NCBI GenBank assembly: GCA_023665905.1
Contig: JAMPDA010000006.1
Span: 1 to 64,000 of the forward strand
Length of the DNA: 64,000 bases
Direction of reading: 5' to 3'
DNA from: Roseburia sp.
GTDB taxonomy: Bacteria > Bacillota > Clostridia > Christensenellales > Pumilibacteraceae
A program made the position numbers and the translations under genes. Under the pieces are notes generated by a model that was not told where the DNA came from, did no database searches, and was given only the letters and a program-made list of their open reading frames with translations. Below, in pieces: positions 32,925 through 41,602 of the stretch (within the stretch, counting starts at the first letter, position 1; each line of letters opens with the position of its first letter).

Positions 32925-32963
32925 AAAAAATTGCGTTTACTTTTCGGTAAACGCAATTTTTTT
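32925..32963 (+). terminator. Terminator after the Lys/Cys-rich gene
   Basis: AAAAAATTGCGTTTAC/GTAAACGCAATTTTTTT with a 6-nt loop. T-runs exist in both directions. Confidence 0.88.
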
Positions 32964-33049
32964 CGTCGGCACGTGTGTCTGAGGCAGCTTTGCGGCAAGA
33001 CTCACACCACCGCCGTGTTATTATTAAAGCGGCGAAAGACTATTCTTCC

Positions 33050-33482
33050 CTATGTCATTTCGACCCAATGCCGCGCGCTCCAACCACCTGCTTTGTTATT
33101 TCGACATACGCGACGCAAGCACTTTCCCCCGATGTCATTTCGACCGGAGCGAACGAAGTGAGCGGAGCGGAGAAATCCAGCGGCTTTGCCGCGCATGGGT
33201 ATTGTATAACTGTAGTAAAGCCGCTTCACCTTGCGGCGGATCGCCTAGACCTCTCGACTGCGCTCGAGGTGACATAGGTATGGGCAAAGCATGATTGATA
33301 ATAGCACACTCCGCTTTGTTATATGCCGATAAGTAAAACCAACTCCTTGTCATCTCGACCGGAGCGAGCGATAGCGAGCGGAGCGGAGAAATCCAGCGGC
33401 TTCGCCGCGCATGGGTATTGTACGGCTTTACCTTTCTGCGGCGGTTCGCCTAGATTTCTCGACTTCGCTCGAGATGACATAA
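33050..33482. repeat. Cluster B of palindromic MITE-like repeat units
   Basis: Two complete units (about 33132-33276 and 33346-33481) start GATGTCATTTCGACCGGAGCGA or CTTGTCATCTCGACCGGAGCGA and end in the inverse arm GCGCTCGAGGTGACAT or CGCTCGAGATGACAT. Degenerate half units precede them. The interior is shorter than in cluster A. The 580-bp gap between 32920 and 33501 contains only these repeats and the terminator. I see no gene. Confidence 0.85.
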
Positions 33483-33501
33483 CGGTGGTTTGAGTGCACA
33501 C

Positions 33502-34470
33502 TCATCGCCCGAGTTTTTTAAAAAACGGGCGTTTAATCTCGTTATTATACAGCGCGCAGACCTCGTCGAACGTGGGCACACTTTCTATGCCGCCTAAGCG
33601 CGACGCCGTTATCGACGCGGCTTTTACGGCAAAACCGCACGCCTCTCCGAACGAGTACATGCCTATCTGCGGATAAGTGAGGGCGAGCGCGCCCACAAAG
33701 GTGTCGCCGACGCCCGTCGTGTCCACGACCGATACTTTTCGCGCCGGAAGGTGCGCGTTCATTTTGCCGCCGTCGGAAAAAGCGACGCCGCGCTCGCCGA
33801 GCGTTATCACCGCATACGGCACGCCCATAGAGTGTATACGCTCCGCGGCGAGGATCTCGCCGTCTCTGTCGTCCGGCGCAACGCCGGTAAGCTCTTGGGT
33901 TTCCTCTGCGTTTGCGACGAGGATATCCACATTGTAGAACATGTCCTCGGGGAGCTCTTTGAACGGCGCGGGCTTGAGCACCGTGGTCATTCCGAGCATA
34001 CGGGCTTTTCTCAGCGCGTAGGCTACGATATACAGCGGCGCTTCGAGCTGACACAAAAACGTGTCGGAATCGGTCGCACCGGCAAACGCCTCGTCGATAT
34101 CCGATTTATTTATAGTGTTATTCGCGCCGCCGTAAACGATCGCGCGCTTATCTCTGCCCGAAGTAAAGGAAAACACCGAGCCCGTCGTCCTGTTTACCTG
34201 CCGCACGAATTCGGTGTCCACGCCGAACGAACGGAGCGTTTCTATAAGCTTCGAACCGACGGCGTCTTTGCCGACGCGCCCTATCATTTTTACGCTCGGC
34301 TTGTTTTCGCCGCGCCGCGCGCTCAGCCTTGCGACAGCCGCCGCCTGGCACGCACCCTTGCCGCCGAGCTGTGTTCTGCACGCTTCGGCGGTTATCGTTT
34401 CGCCTTTTTTGGGCAAACGCTCGCACTCGAGCGTTATGTCGTTATTGACGCAGCCCAGAACGTATATCAT
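33502..34470 (-). CDS. rbsK: Ribokinase (PfkB family sugar kinase)
   Basis: A 322-aa sugar kinase phosphorylating ribose or a related sugar. The LGCVNNDITLECERLPKKGETI start and the LGGKGACQAAAVARL motif (Gly-Gly substrate site) are near residues 5 and 38. VANAEETQELTG, ITLGERGV and the catalytic DTTGVGDTFVGAL block (Asp near residue 259) follow. AGGAG lies 8 nt before ATG 34470. The frame extends to 34572, but those residues would lie inside the upstream gene. The start overlaps the Na/Pi gene by 29 nt. Ribokinase is the closest fit, but other PfkB sugars are possible. Confidence 0.85.
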   Translation of the reverse strand: MIYVLGCVNNDITLECERLPKKGETITAEACRTQLGGKGACQAAAVARLSARRGENKPSVKMIGRVGKDAVGSKLIETLRSFGVDTEFVRQVNRTTGSVFSFTSGRDKRAIVYGGANNTINKSDIDEAFAGATDSDTFLCQLEAPLYIVAYALRKARMLGMTTVLKPAPFKELPEDMFYNVDILVANAEETQELTGVAPDDRDGEILAAERIHSMGVPYAVITLGERGVAFSDGGKMNAHLPARKVSVVDTTGVGDTFVGALALTYPQIGMYSFGEACGFAVKAASITASRLGGIESVPTFDEVCALYNNEIKRPFFKKLGR

Positions 34471-36331
34471 TCGTCGTATCTCCTTCTGTTTGGGCTTGTG
34501 CCGCCATTTCGGCGTCCGTATCCTTTTCCGTCGGATCGAGTTCGGGCTGCTTCGCTTCGGCGTCGCCGCCATGCCGCATTTGCAGACTGTTTCCGTTGTG
34601 CTTGCGCTCGCGCGTGCGGCGCTTCTGTTCCTCCGCGATCTTATCCATCGCCTCGCGCTGCGAGCCGGACGGCGATTTTATGGAAAACGCTATATTGGTA
34701 AGGTGGTCGGCTATGCGCTCGAGCGCGTTTGTTATGGCGTAAAAATACGTTCCGCTCTCCACCGTGCAACCGCCTGCGTTCAGCCTGCGTATATGATTGT
34801 AGCCGAGCAGGCGCTTTGTCATGTCCACTTCCTCTTCGCGCGCGGAAAAGCCGTTGAGCTTGCCGACAGCGTTGTTTTCGAATATGAACAGCGCCTCGTC
34901 GAACATCGCCATCACCTTGTCGTACATGTCCTCCAGCTCGTCGATCGCGCCTTGCGTAAACGAGCAGTCGTTTTCCTTCATCTCGCGCGCGTAGCCCATA
35001 AAGTCGTCGGCATGGTCGGCTATGCGCTCTATGTCGTTGACCACATGGTGCAAAGACCCGACGAATTTTTCGTCCGAGCGCGTCAGCGACCGCGACGAAA
35101 GCTTTATCAAATACTTGGAAACGCCCTTGTTGATGAAATTGATGCGCTGCTCGTCGCGCTCCACTTTTTCGTGCTCGGAAAGGTCCTGCGTCAGCACGGC
35201 GGTCATAGCGCGCCGAAGATTGGCTTTTGCCATTTCGCCCATGTGGTCCACCTCGCGCTTGACCTGCGCGACGGCTATGGGCGGAGTCTGCAAAAAGCGC
35301 TCGTCGATGTAGTACATGTGCGGCGCTTCGTCCTCGCCGCCGCGCTTTTCGCGCACAACGAACGACGCAAAGCGCGTGAGCTGTTTTATAAACGGCAGGA
35401 GCATGAGCGTCGTCAAAAGATTGAATATTACGTGGAAAAGCGCGACCTGCATTTGCGCGCTGCTCGACATCTTGCCGAACAGCCACACAACGCCGTCCTT
35501 AAAGACCCATATGAATACGGTGAATATTATCGTGCCGATAGCGTTGAACAGCAGGTGTATGACCGCTGTGCGCTTTGCGTTTGTGCTCGCGCCGAAAGCA
35601 GCGAGTATGGCGGTAACGCACGTGCCGATATTGGTGCCGAGTATTATAAAAAGCGCGCTCTGCATGGGAATGATGGGCGCGCCGACAGCGCCGTTTATAT
35701 ATGTGGGCGCCGCCATTGTAACTACGAGCGCCGTCATCGCCGTCGAGGACTGAAACAGCGCCGTAAATACTATTCCGATAAATATTAGAAGCAGAGGGAA
35801 ATCCACCTTGGTAAAAACCGTCTGCAAGCCCTGTGTGAGAGTATCCGAACCTTTGAGCGCACTGCTCATGAACGACAGACCGACGAACATAAGCCCGAGA
35901 CCGGATATAGCCGAGCCCAGCTTGCGCACGGTGTCGTTTTTGGAGAACATCGTCATTGCGACGCCGATAAACGCGAGTATCGCCATATACCCGCCGAAAT
36001 CGAAGCCGGACAGCGCAATAATAACGCCGGTGAGCGTCGTGCCGATGTTTGCGCCCATAATGATAGACGTCGCCTGAAAAAGCGTCATAAGACCGGCGTT
36101 GACAAAACCTATTACCATGACGGTAGTCGCCGCCGACGAGTTGACGAGTATAGTCGTTATCGCGCCTACGCCCACGCCGGCGAAGCGGTTGTTGCTTATC
36201 TTGCCGAACAGCTTGCGCATGCCCTTGCCGGCGCTGCGCTCCAGACCGTCGCTCAACATCTTCATTCCGATCATGAGCACGCCCAATCCGGCTATCAACG
36301 ATAAAACACTTAATACGACTTTCAATGCCAT
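34442..36331 (-). CDS. Na/Pi cotransporter with C-terminal PhoU-like domain
   Basis: A 629-aa protein. Residues 1-310 are two inverted Na_Pi_cotrans halves, each with a QSS/NSS-type motif (ILVNSSAATTVMVIG and LFQSSTAMTALVVT), flanked by GANIGTTLTG and LGTNIGTCVTA. Residues about 340-550 are helical and PhoU-like (FINKGVSKYLIKLSSRSLTRSDEKFVGSLHHVVNDIERIADHADDFMGYA). The C-terminal 60 aa are polar low complexity. It probably imports phosphate with sodium and is gated by the PhoU-like part. The promoter faces that of the ABC exporter. Sharing an operon with ribokinase hints at phosphate/ribose metabolism. Confidence 0.92.
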   Translation of the reverse strand: MALKVVLSVLSLIAGLGVLMIGMKMLSDGLERSAGKGMRKLFGKISNNRFAGVGVGAITTILVNSSAATTVMVIGFVNAGLMTLFQATSIIMGANIGTTLTGVIIALSGFDFGGYMAILAFIGVAMTMFSKNDTVRKLGSAISGLGLMFVGLSFMSSALKGSDTLTQGLQTVFTKVDFPLLLIFIGIVFTALFQSSTAMTALVVTMAAPTYINGAVGAPIIPMQSALFIILGTNIGTCVTAILAAFGASTNAKRTAVIHLLFNAIGTIIFTVFIWVFKDGVVWLFGKMSSSAQMQVALFHVIFNLLTTLMLLPFIKQLTRFASFVVREKRGGEDEAPHMYYIDERFLQTPPIAVAQVKREVDHMGEMAKANLRRAMTAVLTQDLSEHEKVERDEQRINFINKGVSKYLIKLSSRSLTRSDEKFVGSLHHVVNDIERIADHADDFMGYAREMKENDCSFTQGAIDELEDMYDKVMAMFDEALFIFENNAVGKLNGFSAREEEVDMTKRLLGYNHIRRLNAGGCTVESGTYFYAITNALERIADHLTNIAFSIKSPSGSQREAMDKIAEEQKRRTRERKHNGNSLQMRHGGDAEAKQPELDPTEKDTDAEMAAQAQTEGDTTNDIRSGLRQ

Positions 36332-36357
36332 ACTGCCCTATTTTAGAATACTGAAAT

Positions 36358-36386
36358 ATTGTACGACAATATTCGCAAATTGTCAA
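36358..36386 (-). promoter_or_regulatory. Promoter of the Na/Pi-ribokinase operon
   Basis: TTGACA (36381-36386), 17-nt spacer, TACAAT (36358-36363). Leader of about 20 nt with a weak AGGG ribosome site. No Pho box is evident. Confidence 0.8.
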
Positions 36387-36438
36387 GCGCGCAAAGGTAA
36401 AATGCGACTATGGGGGATACTCCGTTATTCAAGTGTGC

Positions 36439-36467
36439 TTGACAACGGAAAACGTAATATATATAAT
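36439..36467 (+). promoter_or_regulatory. Leaderless promoter of the ABC exporter pair
   Basis: Perfect TTGACA (36439-36444), 17-nt spacer, TATAAT (36462-36467). The ATG at 36477 follows after 9 nt, leaving a leader of about 0-4 nt. Confidence 0.85.
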
Positions 36468-36476
36468 AATGTAGTT

Positions 36477-38165
36477 ATGTTACGACTTGCGCGATTTTTA
36501 AAAGGTCATATACCGCAGGCGATCATCGCGCCGCTTTGCAAGCTTATCGAGGCGATAGCGGAGCTTGCCGTGCCGATGATAGTAGCCAACGTCATCGACG
36601 TCGGCATTGCGAACGGCGATAAAGCGTATGTCATCAAATATTGCATAATAATCGCGGCGCTCGCCGTCGGCGGCTTTATAATATCGGTCACGGGACAGTA
36701 CCTTGCGTCGAAGGTGAGTTTGGGCTTCGGCACAAAGCTTCGCGCCGAAACGTTCAAGCGCGTCAACGCCCTTCCCTCGCCCGCTGCCAACGATATCGGC
36801 TCGGCGTCGCTCGTCACGCGCATCACGAGCGACGTGCTGAACTGCCAAAACACGGTCAATATGTTCCTGCGGCTCGTACTGCGCACGCCGTTCGTCCTCG
36901 TCGGCGCGCTCGTCATGAGCATGATAATAGACCCCGTTCTGTCGCTACTGTTCGTCGCCATGGTCTTACTCCTCGGCGCGATAATTACGTGCGTGCTCAA
37001 AATTTCGTTGCCGCGCATAAAAAGAGCGCAGAAAAACCTTGACGAGCTGTCGCGCAGTTCCGCGGAAAGCCTGACGGGCGCGCGCGTCATTCGCGCGTTC
37101 TCCAAACAGACCGCGACCGAGGACGCGTTCTCGTCCGCCGCCGACGCCACGGCAAAGACGAATATAGGCGCGGCGCGCATACACGCACTTCTCAATCCGC
37201 TGACCTTTGCCGTCGTCAATCTCGCTATAATCGCGGTGCTGTGGCTGGGAGGCTACAAGGTGAACAGCGGCGCGCTCACTCAAGGTCAGATCGTCGCGCT
37301 TATCAACTATCTCAATCAGGCGCTTGCGGTCATAATCGTGGTGGGCAACGTGTTTTCCGTATTCACGCGCTCGGCGGCGTGCGCGGCGCGCGTCAACGAG
37401 ATACTCGACGCGACGCCTGATGCAGACGGCGAGCTTGCGGAGATCAAGGACGGCGACGAAATACTTAGGTTCGACAACGTCAGTTTTGCGTACGACGGCG
37501 ACTACGACGTGCGGGATATTTCGTTCACTCTCGAGCGCGGGAAAACGCTCGGCATAATAGGCGGAACGGGCAGCGGCAAGTCCACCGTTATCAACCTTAT
37601 AGAACGCTTCTACACGCCCGACGTCGGGTCGATCGCGTTTTGCGGCGAGCCGATAAACTCCTATCGCGCCGACGTGTTCCGAAGTCGGATAGGCTACGTG
37701 CCGCAGCGCGCCGCCGTTCTTACGGGGACCATTCGCAGCAACCTCGAGATCGCCTGTCCGAGCCTCACCGAAGAGCGCGCCGTCGCCGCGCTCAAAACCG
37801 CTCAAGCCGACGAGCTTTTATCGTCGCACGGGCTCGACGGCGAGATAGCGCAGGACGGCAAAAACCTGTCCGGCGGTCAGCGCCAGCGCGTATCGATAGC
37901 GCGCAGTCTTTGCCGCGACAACATACTGTATCTGTTCGACGACGCGACATCTGCGCTCGACTACAGGACGGAACGCAATTTCATCGACGCGATGAAGTCA
38001 GTTTCGGGCGCAAAGATATTCGTTTCCCAGCGCATAAGCGCGGTATCGGGCTGCGACGAGATATTGGTGCTCGACAACGGCAGGATCGTAGGGCGCGGCA
38101 CGCACGCCGAGCTCAAGCGCGACTGTCCGCTGTACGCCGAGTTCTGTGCGTCGCAAATGGGTTGA
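36477..38165 (+). CDS. ABC exporter half, subunit with degenerate catalytic site
   Basis: A 562-aa MsbA/LmrA-type half transporter. Six membrane helices span residues about 15-300 and the ATPase about 325-562. Walker A is GGTGSGKST, the signature LSGGQRQRVSIARSL, and Walker B YLFDDATSALD. The catalytic Glu after Walker B is Asp here, the known sign of the degenerate site in heterodimeric exporters such as TM287/288 and BmrCD. ATG 36477 is fixed by the promoter immediately upstream. The stop is separated from the next ATG by 2 nt, so the two halves are made together. Multidrug or lipid export is likely, substrate unknown. Confidence 0.9.
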   Translation: MLRLARFLKGHIPQAIIAPLCKLIEAIAELAVPMIVANVIDVGIANGDKAYVIKYCIIIAALAVGGFIISVTGQYLASKVSLGFGTKLRAETFKRVNALPSPAANDIGSASLVTRITSDVLNCQNTVNMFLRLVLRTPFVLVGALVMSMIIDPVLSLLFVAMVLLLGAIITCVLKISLPRIKRAQKNLDELSRSSAESLTGARVIRAFSKQTATEDAFSSAADATAKTNIGAARIHALLNPLTFAVVNLAIIAVLWLGGYKVNSGALTQGQIVALINYLNQALAVIIVVGNVFSVFTRSAACAARVNEILDATPDADGELAEIKDGDEILRFDNVSFAYDGDYDVRDISFTLERGKTLGIIGGTGSGKSTVINLIERFYTPDVGSIAFCGEPINSYRADVFRSRIGYVPQRAAVLTGTIRSNLEIACPSLTEERAVAALKTAQADELLSSHGLDGEIAQDGKNLSGGQRQRVSIARSLCRDNILYLFDDATSALDYRTERNFIDAMKSVSGAKIFVSQRISAVSGCDEILVLDNGRIVGRGTHAELKRDCPLYAEFCASQMG

Positions 38166-38167
38166 CT

Positions 38168-39922
38168 ATGAAAAACACCGCTATCAAAAAACAGCGCGGC
38201 GCACTCCGTCGGCTCATGAAGTACTTAAAGCCTTACGCGCACTATCTCGTCGCGGCGTTCATATGCGCCGCCGTAAGCTCCGCCGCGCAGATCTACGCGC
38301 CTATCGTCATAGGCGACGCGGTGGACAGCATTGTCGGCGCGGGCGCGGCGGACTTTACCCTGCTGACAAAGTACGCGTGTATCCTCGCAGGGCTCATAAC
38401 CGCCGTAATGTTGTTCCAATGGCTTATGAACCTACTCGCACAGCGCGCGGCGCACCTTTGCGTCCGCGACGCGCGGCGCGACGGCTTTAAGGCGATAACG
38501 CGCGCGCCGCTTTCGTATATAGACTCGCATGCTCACGGCGATCTCGCCGCGCGGCTGTCGGTAGACGCGGACCAGATAGCGGACGGCGTCATTCAGGGCG
38601 CGACGCAGATATTTACGGGCGTCATCACCATTGCAGGCACGCTCGTGCTGATGATACGCATCAATCATTGGATAGCGCTCGCAATCGCCGCGCTCACTCC
38701 GCTGTCGCTCATCGTGTCCTTCCTCGTCGCCAAGTTCTCGCACAAATACTTCACCGAACAATCGAACGTCCGCGGCGAACTGTATCAAAAGAGCGAGGAA
38801 ACAGTAAAGAACCGCGCGCTTATAACCGCGTACGGCTACGCGCCGCGCGCCGAAGAAAGCTTTGAAAAGACCAACAAAGACCTCAAAAAATGCGGCTTCA
38901 AGGCGACATTCTTTTCGTCGCTCGTCAATCCGTCCACGCGGCTCATAAACGCGCTCGTGTACGCCGTAGCCGCCGCTATGGGCACGGTGTACGCCGTGCA
39001 GGGCGCCATGACGGTCGGCGGAATAACAAAGCTGTTGCTGTACGCCAATCAGTTCGCCAAACCGCTCAACGAGATCACGGGCGTCATTACCGAGTTCCAG
39101 ACCGCGCTCGCGGCGTCTAAGCGCGTGGTCGATCTCACCGACGTCGAGCCGCAGGACGACGACGGAAAAGCAATGGCGTTAAACGGCGACGTCGCGCTCG
39201 ACGGCATGAGCTTTTCGTACGTCGAAGGCAAACCCATTCTGCGCGACCTTAATCTCGAAGCGGAGCGAGGCACGATGGTCGCGATCGTCGGGCGCACGGG
39301 TTGCGGCAAGACCACGCTCATCAATCTTTTGATGCGCTTTTACGACCCCGACGGCGGACGCATACTCTACGACGGCGAAAATGCGTCGAGTATAAAACGC
39401 AGTAGCGTTCGGTCCGCGTTCGGCATGGTGCTTCAGGACAGTTGGATATTCAAAGGCACGGTGCGCGACAACATCGCTTACGGCAAGCCCGACGCGACCG
39501 ACGACGAGGTAAAAGCCGCCGCAAAGGAAGCGGATATCGACGGATTTATCGAGCGGCTTCCCAACGGCTACGACACCGTAATAGACGACGGCGACGGCAT
39601 TTCGCAAGGTCAAAAACAGCTCATAAACATCGCGCGCGTCATGCTCGCCGATCCGCCCATGCTCATTCTCGATGAGGCGACGAGCAACATCGACACGCGC
39701 ACCGAAAAGCGCGTTCAGCAAGCGTTCGACAAGCTTTTAAAGCCGGAAAACGGAAAGAAAAAGACGGGCTTTGTCGTCGCGCACAGACTGTCCACTATAA
39801 TCAACGCCGATATGATACTCGTCATGGACGACGGAAAAATAGTCGAGCGCGGCACGCACGCCGAACTTCTCGAAAAGAACGGCGCATACGCCGCGCTGTA
39901 CAACGCGCAGTTCGCACACTGA
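38168..39922 (+). CDS. ABC exporter half, catalytically canonical subunit
   Basis: A 584-aa partner of the preceding gene. The membrane domain occupies residues about 20-310, with helices such as YLVAAFICAAVSSAAQIYAPIVIG. The ATPase has Walker A GRTGCGKTT, signature ISQGQKQLINIARVM and Walker B MLILDEATSNID with the catalytic Glu. The signature ISQGQ in place of LSGGQ is typical of this subunit type, so in the heterodimer one ATP site is functional and one degenerate. The 2-nt spacing with no own ribosome site implies termination-reinitiation coupling. Ends with a terminator. Confidence 0.9.
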   Translation: MKNTAIKKQRGALRRLMKYLKPYAHYLVAAFICAAVSSAAQIYAPIVIGDAVDSIVGAGAADFTLLTKYACILAGLITAVMLFQWLMNLLAQRAAHLCVRDARRDGFKAITRAPLSYIDSHAHGDLAARLSVDADQIADGVIQGATQIFTGVITIAGTLVLMIRINHWIALAIAALTPLSLIVSFLVAKFSHKYFTEQSNVRGELYQKSEETVKNRALITAYGYAPRAEESFEKTNKDLKKCGFKATFFSSLVNPSTRLINALVYAVAAAMGTVYAVQGAMTVGGITKLLLYANQFAKPLNEITGVITEFQTALAASKRVVDLTDVEPQDDDGKAMALNGDVALDGMSFSYVEGKPILRDLNLEAERGTMVAIVGRTGCGKTTLINLLMRFYDPDGGRILYDGENASSIKRSSVRSAFGMVLQDSWIFKGTVRDNIAYGKPDATDDEVKAAAKEADIDGFIERLPNGYDTVIDDGDGISQGQKQLINIARVMLADPPMLILDEATSNIDTRTEKRVQQAFDKLLKPENGKKKTGFVVAHRLSTIINADMILVMDDGKIVERGTHAELLEKNGAYAALYNAQFAH

Positions 39923-39923
39923 A

Positions 39924-39950
39924 AAAGGCGTCGAAGTTTCGGCGCCTTTT
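39924..39950 (+). terminator. Terminator after the ABC exporter
   Basis: AAGGCG-T-CGAA...TTCG-G-CGCCTT stem with one T-G wobble, followed by TTTT. Confidence 0.8.
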
Positions 39951-39993
39951 AATATACACAACTCTATATATCTAATACAACGGGCAAAAAGTA

Positions 39994-41601
39994 TCAGCCG
40001 TCGTTGTACTGCTTTGCGGCTTTAGAGCCGAGCTTGGCGGCTTGGCGGATAAAGCCGAGCCCTGTGCTCTTGTTCTGCTCGACGCCCTCGCCGTTTATAA
40101 AGCAAATGCCGAGGTTGTACATCGCGTCGGGGTGTTTTTGCTTGGCGGCTTCCTTGAACCAGAACACCGCCTGCTCGAAGTCCTGCTCGAGCTCGTCGCC
40201 CTCGTAATACAGCTCGCCGAGCGAGTTTTGCGACACGGCATTGCCCTCGAGCGCCGACGCGGTGAGCTCGTCGTAATGCTCCCAGAACTCCTTGGTCGCG
40301 ATCCGCTTGCGATACTCCTCCTCTATTTCCGCAAACTCGCGCACGAGCTTGCGCTCCTCCTCTATCTTGCTTTCGGGATAGCCTATGGACTCGTTGTATT
40401 CGATACGCTTTTGCGGATCGGAAAGCGTGGCGTACGCCGATTCGATTTTTTCGAGCTTTGCCGCAATGCTTTCGTCGTCCGCCTTATTGGCATAACGCTT
40501 TTTCAGTTTTATGTACGCCGCGGCTATCTCGTCGCCCGTCGCCCATATGAGCACGCCGAGCGCGCCGTACAGCGTCGTCTTGGCAAGCCGACGGTCGGCG
40601 TTTTGCTTTTTCGACCAGTCCTGCAGCTTGCGTTCGGCGTCAGACAAAAATTCCTCGCTCTGCGCGTACTGCTGCCACTGATCGTTTTCTGCGCGCAGCT
40701 CCTCCACCTCGGTCGTCAGCATTTGGACCTGACGGTTGAGCTCGTCTATCTCCTCCTGCATCTGCTTGCGCTTGTCGAGCTGAAGCTGTATCTGCGCCTT
40801 GTTGCGAAGCTCCGCCTGATATTTTTCGTGCTCCAAAGCCGCACTGCGCTCACGCTCCTGCGCGAGCAGGTTTTCCGTTTCCGCCTCGAGATCGCGCACT
40901 CGGCGCTTGGAGCCGTTGCGAAGCTCCGACAGCCGTTCTTCCATCTCTTTGGCGCGGATCTTTTCCTGCGCGAGCTCCCTATCCCTGATGAACAGCTCGT
41001 GCTCGAGATCGCGCCTGTCGCGCTCCGCTTCGGTAAGCTGCGACTTAGCCGCGCGCTCCTCGTCGAGCGAGCTCTTCAGCGATTTATTTTCGGCGGCAAG
41101 AGATCTCAACTCCTCTTTCAGCTTGGAGATCTCTTTTTGCGCGATCGCCGCCGCTTCCGCCGCGCCGCGCTCACGTCCGGCTTGGAACGCCTGGTTTTTT
41201 ATCGCCGTTATCTGCGCTTGAGCCTGTGCCTGCGCCTGTGCTTGGGCGTGCGCCGCCGCCTGCACGCGCGCGCTGAACGCCGTCGTGGGATCCATGCGCA
41301 TATTTCGCATAGCCGCCTGCCGCGCCGCCGCCTGCGCCTGAGCGCGCTGACGCGCGATTATATCCTCGGGCTTGGGCTTAGGGGTGGAAGCTTCCGCGAG
41401 CTTATTGTCGTATTCCGAGCGCTTTTGCGGATCGGAAAGGACGTCGTACGCCTCGTTGATATCGGCAAACATATCCGCCGCCGACGCGTTATCGGGATTG
41501 ACGTCCGGATGATAGCGTTTTGCGAGCACGCGATAACTGCGCTTTATTTCGTCCTCGGACGCCGTAGGCTGAACTTTTAATATCTGATAATAATTTTTCA
41601 T
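39994..41601 (-). CDS. J-domain/coiled-coil/Sel1 protein, HPD retained
   Basis: A 535-aa multidomain protein. A canonical N-terminal J domain ([20 protein letters not shown]...[11 protein letters not shown] near residue 31) should stimulate an Hsp70. Residues about 140-345 form a long coiled coil preceded by an Ala/Gln-rich stretch. At about 347-415 is a second J-like fold ([27 protein letters not shown]...[15 protein letters not shown]) in which HPD is replaced. The C-terminal ~90 aa are Sel1-type repeats ([11 protein letters not shown]...[29 protein letters not shown]). There is no membrane helix or Zn domain, so it is not DnaJ. It follows its paralogue by 1 nt (TGAcATG). Confidence 0.85.
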   Translation of the reverse strand: MKNYYQILKVQPTASEDEIKRSYRVLAKRYHPDVNPDNASAADMFADINEAYDVLSDPQKRSEYDNKLAEASTPKPKPEDIIARQRAQAQAAARQAAMRNMRMDPTTAFSARVQAAAHAQAQAQAQAQAQITAIKNQAFQAGRERGAAEAAAIAQKEISKLKEELRSLAAENKSLKSSLDEERAAKSQLTEAERDRRDLEHELFIRDRELAQEKIRAKEMEERLSELRNGSKRRVRDLEAETENLLAQERERSAALEHEKYQAELRNKAQIQLQLDKRKQMQEEIDELNRQVQMLTTEVEELRAENDQWQQYAQSEEFLSDAERKLQDWSKKQNADRRLAKTTLYGALGVLIWATGDEIAAAYIKLKKRYANKADDESIAAKLEKIESAYATLSDPQKRIEYNESIGYPESKIEEERKLVREFAEIEEEYRKRIATKEFWEHYDELTASALEGNAVSQNSLGELYYEGDELEQDFEQAVFWFKEAAKQKHPDAMYNLGICFINGEGVEQNKSTGLGFIRQAAKLGSKAAKQYNDG

Positions 41602-41602
41602 G

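Noticed and set aside
40042-41580. A 512-codon plus-strand frame opposite the J/Sel1 gene, and similar long frames elsewhere
   Set aside because: Shadow of a GC-biased coding sequence. The opposite strand gives clear J, coiled-coil and Sel1 domains.
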